Shown: positions 33,423-40,767 of the stretch, in pieces
Layout: each line of letters starts with the position of its first letter
Numbering within the stretch: position 1 is the first letter of the stretch
From: a virus
Virus record (IMG/VR): IMGVR_UViG_3300002483_000009
Span: 5,111 to 69,110 of that record
DNA: 64,000 bases
Strand: one strand, 5' to 3'
The notes under the pieces: generated by a model
What the model was told of the DNA's origin: nothing
Databases searched by the model: none
Seen by the model: only the letters and a program-made list of their open reading frames with translations
Program-made: the position numbers and the translations under genes

Positions 33423-34443
33423 GATACCTATCAAATCCTATGCAAACTTTCACCCATTGAAACATTGTATAATTGGGTCAGGATTTCAAGCAGACTGGTT
33501 TCATGACTTACCTATATACAAGAACAAAAAAATAATGGATCCTTTGAAACGTATTGCAGAAGAAACTGAGGAAGACTATCAGATGCTTGTTAAATTATTG
33601 CAAGATGCAGGTGTGCAAACTTATAGACCAGAATTAAACATGGAAAAAATACAATCATTGCAGAACATCTATAGACCTCCTATGATGCCTAGAGATAGTT
33701 TTGCTGTGTTAGGTGAAAAATTTTATTCTTGTACTGCAGATGGTAGGAAAGGTTATACAGATATTATCAAACGTATAGATAAGAAAAACTTATATTTAAA
33801 ACAGATCGATAGTGCAGTATCAAGTGCTAACATAATGAGAGTGGGCAAAGACATATTTTGGGATCATCACGAGGGAGACAAAAGCAACGGGTTAGTCGAT
33901 GGCTATCCAAAGATGTACAAGGAGATACTTGACGATTTACAACAACAAGGCTTCCGCGTTCATCACACGTATAGAGGTTATCATTCAGATGCTGTGATGT
34001 GCATAGTAAAACCAGGGTGCATTGTGTCATTGCACGATATACAAAACTACAAAGAAACATTTCCAGGATGGGACGTGTTGTACATACCAGATCAATCTTG
34101 GAACAGTGTAAGTGATTTTGGAAAAATAAGAAAAAAAGTAGGTGGCAGATGGTGGTTAAAGGGAGAAGAACATAACGATCAATTGATAGAATTTGTAAAC
34201 ACATGGCTGAACGATTGGGTAGGTTACGTAGAAGAAACTGTGTTTGATGTCAATATGTTGCAACTTGACGAAAACACAATTATATGCAACAATTATAATA
34301 AAGAAATATTTGAATTTTTTAAGAAACACAAGGTTGAACCAATAATATTCAACTTTAGGCATAGGTTTTTTTGGGATGGTGGAATACATTGCATAACACA
34401 AGACCTATATAGAGAAGGGACAATGGAGGATTATTTTGGCTGA
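33415..34443 (+). CDS. amidinotransferase-like protein (GATM superfamily), copy 2
   Basis: 342 aa, starting at a TTG that overlaps the end of copy 1. Most of the length matches copy 1 by eye, including the ends KPHLK-type start, KVGGRWWLKGEEHND, and WDGGIHCITQDLYREG with the nucleophilic Cys. The HxD motif is YHSDAVMCIVKPG. The Asp254 position is again Ser (VSSANIMRVGKD). An insertion near residue 160 distinguishes it. Duplication followed by division of substrate, or a heterodimer, would explain keeping both. Confidence 0.82.
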   Translation: MDKIPIKSYANFHPLKHCIIGSGFQADWFHDLPIYKNKKIMDPLKRIAEETEEDYQMLVKLLQDAGVQTYRPELNMEKIQSLQNIYRPPMMPRDSFAVLGEKFYSCTADGRKGYTDIIKRIDKKNLYLKQIDSAVSSANIMRVGKDIFWDHHEGDKSNGLVDGYPKMYKEILDDLQQQGFRVHHTYRGYHSDAVMCIVKPGCIVSLHDIQNYKETFPGWDVLYIPDQSWNSVSDFGKIRKKVGGRWWLKGEEHNDQLIEFVNTWLNDWVGYVEETVFDVNMLQLDENTIICNNYNKEIFEFFKKHKVEPIIFNFRHRFFWDGGIHCITQDLYREGTMEDYFG

Positions 34444-34903
34444 CATTTATCACATATTCGCAGATCATAATGCAGATGTAAACGCAATGGAGTTTACAAC
34501 AAAGATGCGTAAATTTCTCGACCAGATGGTTGAAATGAAAAGAATGAATTCCTATAGACTTACAAGAGCAAAACTAGGATTCAGATCAATGAATCTTCCA
34601 GAGTTTCACATAATGATGGAGTTTGATAATATGCAACAACTAGATGATGCAATGACTTCTGTTATAAGAAATGAAAAGAATATAGAGGAGTCACACGTTG
34701 GATTCAACCAACTAGTTGATGTTGAAACAATACAGCATTTTCTGTACAGAGATTATCCAGACGATATCAAAATTGAACAACCAAAAGTGCAAGAAAACAA
34801 ACCAATAGATCCTGAGTTAGAGAAACGTATGAAAGGCAGTTGGACAGTTGAAGAGATTGTTGAATCAATGAAAAACAGTCATCCGGAGATATGGAAAAAG
34901 TAG
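34436..34903 (+). CDS. DUF6614-like protein, 155 aa
   Basis: TTG start overlapping the end of amidinotransferase copy 2. The first 110 residues (IYHIFADHNADVNAMEF, MNSYRLTRAKLGF, LPEFHIMMEFDNM, QHFLYRDYPDD) resemble DUF6614 as I remember it, a dimeric alpha/beta-barrel-like family of unknown function. The C-terminal extension is helical and charged. It sits directly upstream of queE with a 13-bp overlap. Confidence 0.65.
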   Translation: MADIYHIFADHNADVNAMEFTTKMRKFLDQMVEMKRMNSYRLTRAKLGFRSMNLPEFHIMMEFDNMQQLDDAMTSVIRNEKNIEESHVGFNQLVDVETIQHFLYRDYPDDIKIEQPKVQENKPIDPELEKRMKGSWTVEEIVESMKNSHPEIWKK

Positions 34904-35793
34904 AAAAAAAATATTACTATTCTGAAATATTTCACAGCATACAGGGTGAAGGACACTACACAGGCGTTCCAACCGCATGGATAAGATTCTTCCTTTGCAA
35001 TTTACAATGCAATGGCTTCGGTCAAAAAGATCCAACGGACCCAAGCACATATGAACTGCCGTTTGAGAATTTTGATGTGTCAAGTGTAAAACGTGTTGAG
35101 GACTTGCCTGTGTGGGACAAAGGCTGTGACAGTTCTTACACATGGGCAAAAAAATTTAAAGGTCTTATGGGACAGGAGACTCCCACTGTGTTGGCAGACA
35201 AACTTGTTGACATCATAAAGACAGAATCAAATCCAGAGGGTAAATTTTTACATCCGTTTTCTAAACAACATCAGCATCTGTGTTTCACAGGTGGCGAGCC
35301 TTTGATGATTACAGGACAGGCCGCAGTAGTTGGAATATACAGGGCACTTGAAAAACGAAATAATCTTCCAGGGTCTATGACATTCGAAACAAATGGCACA
35401 CAGATATTGAAAGAGCCTTTTAAGGAGTGGGTAAGAAACATAGACACAGAAGTGTTCTTCAGTGTAAGTCCAAAACTGTTCACGGTGTCGGGCGAGAAAA
35501 CAGAAAAAGCAATCAAGCCTGAGAACGTGGCCGAATACTACAAACTATCCAAAGCAGGCCAGTTAAAATTCGTTGTTGGATCCGCAGACAAGGAATGGGA
35601 CGAAATGGAAAGCACAATCAAGAAATTCAGAGACGCTGGTGTAGATTGGCCAGTCTGGGTGATGCCAACAGGTGCTAGGGAAGAAGAACAGACAGCAACG
35701 GCTGGTAAAGTGGCGGAGAAGGCATTCAAGAAAGGGTATAATGTGGCCGCAAGAGTCCATGTGTATCTATTTGGTAATGCTATTGGAACATAG
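34891..35793 (+). CDS. queE: 7-carboxy-7-deazaguanine synthase, radical SAM QueE
   Basis: 300 aa. SEIFHSIQGEGHYTGVPTAWIRF is the QueE N-terminal signature, and CFTGGEPLM and FETNGTQ are the SAM-binding GGE and the QueE TNG motif. The cluster cysteines are split: Cys36 and Cys40 (FLCNLQC), then the third at Cys79 in GCDSSYTW, which aligns with the CDSxFTW of normal QueE after an insertion of about 36 residues. Reaction: 6-carboxytetrahydropterin to 7-carboxy-7-deazaguanine. Third chemical step after FolE and QueD. Confidence 0.88.
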   Translation: MEKVEKKYYYSEIFHSIQGEGHYTGVPTAWIRFFLCNLQCNGFGQKDPTDPSTYELPFENFDVSSVKRVEDLPVWDKGCDSSYTWAKKFKGLMGQETPTVLADKLVDIIKTESNPEGKFLHPFSKQHQHLCFTGGEPLMITGQAAVVGIYRALEKRNNLPGSMTFETNGTQILKEPFKEWVRNIDTEVFFSVSPKLFTVSGEKTEKAIKPENVAEYYKLSKAGQLKFVVGSADKEWDEMESTIKKFRDAGVDWPVWVMPTGAREEEQTATAGKVAEKAFKKGYNVAARVHVYLFGNAIGT

Positions 35794-35794
35794 G

Positions 35795-35823
35795 TAGACT
35801 AGGAGGTAAAAATAAAGTATAAT
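35795..35823 (+). promoter_or_regulatory. sigma70-like promoter, -10 six bases from ATG
   Basis: TAGACT (35795-35800), 17-bp spacer containing AGGAGG, TATAAT (35818-35823), six bases, ATG at 35830. Weak -35, exact -10. Confidence 0.55.
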
Positions 35824-35829
35824 AATGTT

Positions 35830-36153
35830 ATGAAGGTAAAGAAAACAAAAAAGACTACAATTAAGAAAAATAAAAAAGATTCTAAAAAAAGTCAAGAACC
35901 AATGGTTAAAGTTCTCAACTTGAATGTGAATCCTGAAAACCCAAGAAATGGTTTCTTCGAACTAGATTGGAATGATGAGTTCGTGAATATGTTACAACAA
36001 TCAGGCTATCAAGGGCAAACTGAGGAAGAGATAGTGGACAGATGGTTCCAAACACTTTGCAGAACTATTGGAAATGAACAAGGTATTGACGTCACTGGAT
36101 CTGGTTACGTTCAGATCAACAGGAGAGACGACGGCAAAACTGAGGTGTCGTAA
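35830..36153 (+). CDS. hypothetical protein, 107 aa
   Basis: Lys-rich start, then VKVLNLNVNPENPRNGFFELDWNDEF and EEEIVDRWFQTLCRTIG, ending in strands. Unrecognised; its stop overlaps the RNase H ATG. An upstream ATG at 35824 is in the same frame but would start inside the promoter spacing. Confidence 0.62.
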   Translation: MKVKKTKKTTIKKNKKDSKKSQEPMVKVLNLNVNPENPRNGFFELDWNDEFVNMLQQSGYQGQTEEEIVDRWFQTLCRTIGNEQGIDVTGSGYVQINRRDDGKTEVS

Positions 36154-37139
36154 TGACACATATTCTTGTAGACACAGCCAACACATTCTTTAGAGCCAGA
36201 CACGTGATCAGGGGAGACACTTCTGAGAAGGTGGGAATGGCCATACACATAATGATGAACTCCATAAAGAAAGCATGGCAGGACTTCGATGGCACTCATG
36301 TTATATTCTGTCTTGAAGGTAGATCATGGCGTAAGGATCATTATGCACCATACAAAAGAAACAGAAAAGAAATGGCAGATGCTATGACTGAGAAAGAAAA
36401 AGAGGAGAACGAAGTATTCTGGGAGTGCTACGATGACTTCTGTGACTTCATAAAGACCAAGACAAATGTAACAGTGTTAAGAAATCCAAGGGCAGAAGCA
36501 GATGACCTAATTGCCCGTTGGATAGATAAACATCCTGATCAAAAACATGTGATTATAAGCACAGACAAGGATCTAAATCAACTTGTGAATAAAAATGTGA
36601 AACAGTACAACGGTGTTACAGAACAGACATTGACCCACGAGGGTTGGTTTGACAAGAAGGGTAATACAGTGATAGACAAAAAAACAAAAGCACCTAAGGG
36701 TGCACCAGACACCGAATGGATTATATTTGAAAAGGCAATGAGAGGTGACCCAAGTGATAACATATTTTCGGCATACCCAGGTGTGCGTACAAAGGGCACA
36801 AAGAATAAGATAGGTTTACAAGAAGCATTCGCGGATCGCAAGGAAAAAGGGTACACATGGAACAACCTTATGTTGAGTAAATGGGTGGATCATGACGGCA
36901 AAGAACACAGAGTTCTAGAAGATTATGAACGTAATAGACTATTAGTTGACCTTCATGCACAGCCAGAAGCAATTATTGAGGAATTGGACCAAACAATATC
37001 ACAAGCAAAAGCCGAAGTAAAAAATATTGCACAGGTAGGAATCAGATTTATGAGGTTCTGTGCCAAGTACGACCTAAATAAGATTAGTGAGCAGGCGCAA
37101 ATGTACGTTGAGCCTTTTAATGCGAGGTTAGAAGCATGA
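36153..37139 (+). CDS. rnh: T4 RNase H-like 5'-3' exonuclease
   Basis: 328 aa (T4 Rnh 305). FEN/PIN-like nuclease with acidic active-site residues in HILVDTANTFFRAR, LEGRSWRKDHYAPYKRNR, RAEADDLIARWID and IISTDKDLNQL, plus MRGDPSDNIFSAYPGV of the helix-hairpin-helix region. Removes RNA primers and acts 5'-3' on DNA during lagging-strand synthesis. Fits with the polymerase and clamp upstream. Confidence 0.88.
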   Translation: MTHILVDTANTFFRARHVIRGDTSEKVGMAIHIMMNSIKKAWQDFDGTHVIFCLEGRSWRKDHYAPYKRNRKEMADAMTEKEKEENEVFWECYDDFCDFIKTKTNVTVLRNPRAEADDLIARWIDKHPDQKHVIISTDKDLNQLVNKNVKQYNGVTEQTLTHEGWFDKKGNTVIDKKTKAPKGAPDTEWIIFEKAMRGDPSDNIFSAYPGVRTKGTKNKIGLQEAFADRKEKGYTWNNLMLSKWVDHDGKEHRVLEDYERNRLLVDLHAQPEAIIEELDQTISQAKAEVKNIAQVGIRFMRFCAKYDLNKISEQAQMYVEPFNARLEA

Positions 37140-37651
37140 CAGTAAGAGCAAAAACCCTAGTCAAAGACAAGTTCTGGATAGTAGAAGAGAACGGCCAAAA
37201 GTTAGGAACTTTACAAAAAAAAGATAACAACGGTTGGATTTACCTAAACAAAGCAGAAAAAGAGACGCAAGTCTATGCAAATGCTGAAAGCCTTGTCAAA
37301 AAATTTGGAGTTGATATATTTGCAGAGTCAAATTCCCCAAACAAAGAAGATGAGATACAACAAGATAATTTTGAAGTGCATGGTTTCCCTTGTAGTCAAC
37401 ATCCATACAATCCTATGTTTGATGTGCAGAAACAACTGCCAGTATATACAAAAACACCAAAAAGCAAAAGTCAATTCTGTGCAGGGTATTACATAATTTG
37501 CTTTGAAAAAGGATGGCGTAAAGCATATTGTCCTAAAATGATTACACTATCAAGATATGAATTTAAAGGACCAATGAAAACAAAAATAGAAATGCAACAG
37601 GTATTAAACAATGCAGTCAAAGAATTCCAAGATACAAACAAGACCTATTGA
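37136..37651 (+). CDS. hypothetical protein, 171 aa
   Basis: ATGA overlap with rnh. The N-terminal part (KFWIVEENGQKLGTLQKKD, then GWIYLNKAEKETQVY) is strand-rich. A Cys/Trp stretch follows (YYIICFEKGWRKAYCPKMI). I recall similar unknowns after rnh in marine T4-like phages. Function unknown. Confidence 0.65.
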   Translation: MTVRAKTLVKDKFWIVEENGQKLGTLQKKDNNGWIYLNKAEKETQVYANAESLVKKFGVDIFAESNSPNKEDEIQQDNFEVHGFPCSQHPYNPMFDVQKQLPVYTKTPKSKSQFCAGYYIICFEKGWRKAYCPKMITLSRYEFKGPMKTKIEMQQVLNNAVKEFQDTNKTY

Positions 37652-37868
37652 AGACCTATTAGGTAGGATACGGACACTTAGGCAAAAGGGTGAGCGACAG
37701 ATAGTCATTCAGGCCAAAGAGGCCGACCAACTAGCAGACAGCCTGAGTCAGGTAATGACTAGAATGGTCACTATACAAGAAGATATCATAGAAGCACTGA
37801 AGACTGCCAGAGAATCACAGACTATAAACATCGAAATGGATGGCGGTGATTTTGACAACAAAAAATAA
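37611..37868 (+). CDS. hypothetical coiled protein, 85 aa
   Basis: Overlaps the previous gene by 41 bp and the next by 29 bp. Helical: RPIEDLLGRIRTLRQKGER and KEADQLADSLSQVMTRMV. Acidic end. Start uncertain because of the long overlap. Family not recognised. Confidence 0.55.
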   Translation: MQSKNSKIQTRPIEDLLGRIRTLRQKGERQIVIQAKEADQLADSLSQVMTRMVTIQEDIIEALKTARESQTINIEMDGGDFDNKK

Positions 37869-38688
37869 TATAACATTTACCGTAGTGTTGACCAACAACA
37901 CCAAAAATGATCTTAAAGTGATGTACGAACTTGCGGACAACGTGGTTGCAGACAAGTGGTACAAAGCAATGAAACATCTTAGAAAAATCAAACCTCATGA
38001 TCATGATTCAGGTATAAAGGCACCTAGAGATATACAAACAGTATACAAAGAATTTTGCGTTGCCGCTGGCATTGATTCAATAAAGTTTGACCAAATAGAC
38101 CAATCGGCTCTAAACAAACTGCATGAACTTTTCATGGAACATGCAGATAGGATGTCAAGGAACGAATCAAAACATATTCTATATGAATTCCATCAGGCGA
38201 TACACCAAACGGAAAGTGCTATGGATGAAAAATTACACTACAAATGGACTCACATGCATATTGTTTCATACAGTGACAAGGCAGGCCTGTTGCAGGAGGA
38301 ATTTCCATGCAACAAATATTACAGTGATTCTTTGATTCAGGACAACATCTATCTGTTATATTCGCAGTCGGGTAAAAAACCATACAACTATTTCTTCGAT
38401 GGCGAACCTGCAGACTCTGACAAGGTTAAGAAAGTCATGAAGCCACACCACACTTTCATTCCAAACTGGTTTATATGTTTGAAGGACAGAGAGCCCATGC
38501 ACTTGCCACAGGAGTTTTGGGATTTTTTCGAACCTTTCAGACCATGGTTTCTAGAAAATTATGGACTTGAAAAATGGGATCACGAAGATGAGTATGGCGG
38601 AGTGCTCTTGGCCAAACCGTTGACAGATACAAATGTGTCAGAGATGATAACAAAAAACAATTACACCTATAGTCATATCGAACTGTAA
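37840..38688 (+). CDS. hypothetical protein, 282 aa
   Basis: Starts MAVILTTKNNITFTVVL. Helical middle with many His (KHILYEFHQAIHQTESAM, KWTHMHIVSY) and an aromatic C-terminal half (KPHHTFIPNWFICLKDRE, FWDFFEPFRPWFLENYG). No known domain. The many His and aromatic residues might reflect metal or nucleotide binding, but nothing diagnostic is present. Last gene before a 60-bp gap. Confidence 0.65.
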   Translation: MAVILTTKNNITFTVVLTNNTKNDLKVMYELADNVVADKWYKAMKHLRKIKPHDHDSGIKAPRDIQTVYKEFCVAAGIDSIKFDQIDQSALNKLHELFMEHADRMSRNESKHILYEFHQAIHQTESAMDEKLHYKWTHMHIVSYSDKAGLLQEEFPCNKYYSDSLIQDNIYLLYSQSGKKPYNYFFDGEPADSDKVKKVMKPHHTFIPNWFICLKDREPMHLPQEFWDFFEPFRPWFLENYGLEKWDHEDEYGGVLLAKPLTDTNVSEMITKNNYTYSHIEL

Positions 38689-38748
38689 AATAAGCGGTCT
38701 CTAATCTTAATCTGCAAATACAATTTTTGGTAAATACAGTTATAAATT

Positions 38749-39036
38749 ATGAGCAGACCAAAACCCACAGTGTTACTCCAACACAGTAATAAAAAAACGT
38801 ACAAAATGGACGAAGTCCTTGCGGCAGAAGGCATATGGGCGGTTTTTTATGATGGTAAACCGATCAATTTAAAGAGCTCTAGTTTGGTGGCAAATTACCC
38901 TGGTCCAAAGTACAAGAAAGTGTCTTTTTCCAACCCAGGCCACGCAGAAAATTTAGCAAAGAAATTAAACACACAACACAACACCGACAAGTTTGGTGTT
39001 TATCTTTTAAAATCCGGCGAAAAATTCTCTAGATAA
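38749..39036 (+). CDS. hypothetical protein, 95 aa
   Basis: MSRPKPTVLLQHSNKKTYK, then IWAVFYDGKPINLKS and GHAENLAKKLNTQHNT. A small alpha/beta protein; I recall relatives in T4-like cyanophages and pelagiphages. The 60-bp region before it contains TAAATA at 38731 and TATAAAT at 38741, AT-rich possible promoter elements too ambiguous to call. Confidence 0.6.
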   Translation: MSRPKPTVLLQHSNKKTYKMDEVLAAEGIWAVFYDGKPINLKSSSLVANYPGPKYKKVSFSNPGHAENLAKKLNTQHNTDKFGVYLLKSGEKFSR

Positions 39037-39044
39037 TTAATTGT

Positions 39045-39440
39045 ATGGATCGCAAGACTGCATACACCCGTACCTTCATGGAACTGTTAGAACAACCTAT
39101 ACACGACGAGACAGTCAAAAACAGTTACTACGCATGGTGGCAAAATGTACGTGAAAGTTATCAGGCTAGATCGCTACGTTTGACCAAGCAAGGACTGAGT
39201 GCCATAGAAAAACTGGACATCAAGACCTACACAATCAAGTTTCCTGCAAAAGTCATATTCACACCCCAAACATACCTTTGGTTAGACGAATTTGTTGACT
39301 GTCCATACTTCGTTGACAAGAAACAGATCATAGTGACTATGGAAAAAATGGCATTACAACTCATGCTTTTTGCCGGAGATATCACAAAATACGGACTTGC
39401 TAGGGCAATGAGCAAGATGGACGAGCAAAAAGACCAGTAA
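39045..39440 (+). CDS. hypothetical protein, 131 aa
   Basis: Helical first half (TRTFMELLEQPIHDETVKN), then IKFPAKVIFTPQTYLWLDEF and IIVTMEKMALQLMLFAGDIT. No known domain. Probably shares a transcript with the preceding gene (8-bp gap). Confidence 0.6.
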   Translation: MDRKTAYTRTFMELLEQPIHDETVKNSYYAWWQNVRESYQARSLRLTKQGLSAIEKLDIKTYTIKFPAKVIFTPQTYLWLDEFVDCPYFVDKKQIIVTMEKMALQLMLFAGDITKYGLARAMSKMDEQKDQ

Positions 39441-39470
39441 AATAGCGACTTTTTAGCCACAATTACCAGG

Positions 39471-39498
39471 TTGACGCATAACATTATCCTGCTATAAT
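39471..39498 (+). promoter_or_regulatory. sigma70-type promoter for the MoxR/VWA operon
   Basis: TTGACG (39471-39476), 16-bp spacer, TATAAT (39493-39498). A leader of about 30 bases with CAGGAG (39519-39524) precedes the ATG at 39533. Confidence 0.75.
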
Positions 39499-39532
39499 GG
39501 TATTATAAACATTTTAAACAGGAGTGTACAAA

Positions 39533-40636
39533 ATGCCAAGAGCAAAAAACAAAGAAGCCGCAGTAGGCTCACAAAACAGAACAGTTTCACCCAACGAGGC
39601 GAAATCCGCACTGACACATTGTATTCAATTACAAAGACCAATAATGATGTGGGGTGCACCAGGTATTGGTAAATCCGATATCGTAAAACAGATTGCAGAT
39701 GCAGAAGGAAGAGAAGTTATTGATATTAGACTTCCTTTGTGGGAACCAACAGACATCAAAGGTATCCCTTATTACAATTCAAAAGAGAACAACATGGTTT
39801 GGGCAAGTCCGGCAGAACTGCCAACTGATCCCAAGTCTAATGCTATTGTATTCTTGGACGAGTTGAATTCGGCGGCTCCGGCAGTACAGGCGGCGGCTTA
39901 TCAACTTATTTTAAACAGAAGAGTGGGTCAGTATCACCTACCAGAAGGCGTTTCAATTGTAGCGGCAGGTAATAGGGACAGTGACAAAGGTGTCACTTAC
40001 AGAATGCCGGCTCCATTGGCAAACAGATTTGTTCACATTGAATTGAGAGTGGACTTCGAAGATTGGTTGCAGTGGGCAACTAACCAACACATCCACGCAG
40101 ACGTTGTGGGTTATTGCACATTCGCCAAACAAGATTTATATGATTTTGATCCTAGAGGATCAAGTAGATCATTCGCAACTCCAAGATCATGGAGTTTCGT
40201 AAGCCAACTTCTATCAGATGACCTGCCAGAAAGTACGCTCACTGACCTCGTAGCAGGTTGCGTAGGAGAGGGATTGGCCGTTAAGTTTATGAATCATCGT
40301 AAAATTAGCGGTCAACTTCCAAACCCATCTGATATATTGAGCGGTAAGGTCCGAGACCTTAAGACTAAAGAGATATCAGCGATGTATTCATTAACTGTTT
40401 CGTTGTGTTATGAATTACAACAGGCACACGAGAAGAAGGACAAGAAGTGGAATGAACAGGCTGATAGATTTTTCAACTACATGATGGACAACTTTGAAAC
40501 TGAATTGGTTGTGATGGGTGCCAAGATTGCACTTACAAATTACAAACTTCCGTTCGATCCTAGCAAGTTGAAATCATTTGATAGGTTCCATAAGAAGTTT
40601 GGCAAGTACGTCATTACTGCTATGGAGTCTAAATAA
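39533..40636 (+). CDS. MoxR-type AAA+ ATPase
   Basis: 367 aa from the ATG at 39533, eight bases after AGGAG; an in-frame GTG at 39524 overlaps that site and is rejected. Walker A GAPGIGKSD, Walker B AIVFLDELNSA, sensor 1 VAAGNRDSD and an arginine-finger region RMPAPLANRF. MoxR ATPases act with VWA-domain partners as chaperones or metal-insertion machines; exactly such a partner lies downstream. The pair is known in T4-like marine phages (from memory). Role in infection unknown. Confidence 0.88.
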   Translation: MPRAKNKEAAVGSQNRTVSPNEAKSALTHCIQLQRPIMMWGAPGIGKSDIVKQIADAEGREVIDIRLPLWEPTDIKGIPYYNSKENNMVWASPAELPTDPKSNAIVFLDELNSAAPAVQAAAYQLILNRRVGQYHLPEGVSIVAAGNRDSDKGVTYRMPAPLANRFVHIELRVDFEDWLQWATNQHIHADVVGYCTFAKQDLYDFDPRGSSRSFATPRSWSFVSQLLSDDLPESTLTDLVAGCVGEGLAVKFMNHRKISGQLPNPSDILSGKVRDLKTKEISAMYSLTVSLCYELQQAHEKKDKKWNEQADRFFNYMMDNFETELVVMGAKIALTNYKLPFDPSKLKSFDRFHKKFGKYVITAMESK

Positions 40637-40767
40637 TGGATAAATCTAAAATTATAGATCCCAAAAATCCTAAATACGTAGGCAACAGTTGGGCCAACCT
40701 TGGCAACCATGTGTTGATCATAGGCTTTTGCCTAGCAATAGGATTTGTAATTTATGCGAGTTATTAA
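40636..40767 (+). CDS. small membrane protein, 43 aa
   Basis: TAATG overlaps on both sides, between the ATPase and its VWA partner. Short charged N-terminus, then one hydrophobic helix (HVLIIGFCLAIGFVIYASY). It could anchor the ATPase complex to the membrane (inference). The double coupling supports it as a real gene. Confidence 0.65.
   Translation: MDKSKIIDPKNPKYVGNSWANLGNHVLIIGFCLAIGFVIYASY

Noticed and set aside
34436-34903. QueD candidate next to queE
   Set aside because: It has no HxH zinc motif; its pattern fits a DUF6614-like protein. The QueD-like motifs are at 24345 instead.
38689-38748. Late or sigma70 promoter before 38749
   Set aside because: TAAATA at 38731 and TATAAAT at 38741 lie in a uniformly AT-rich 60-bp gap. 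Neither has the spacing seen at the other promoters.
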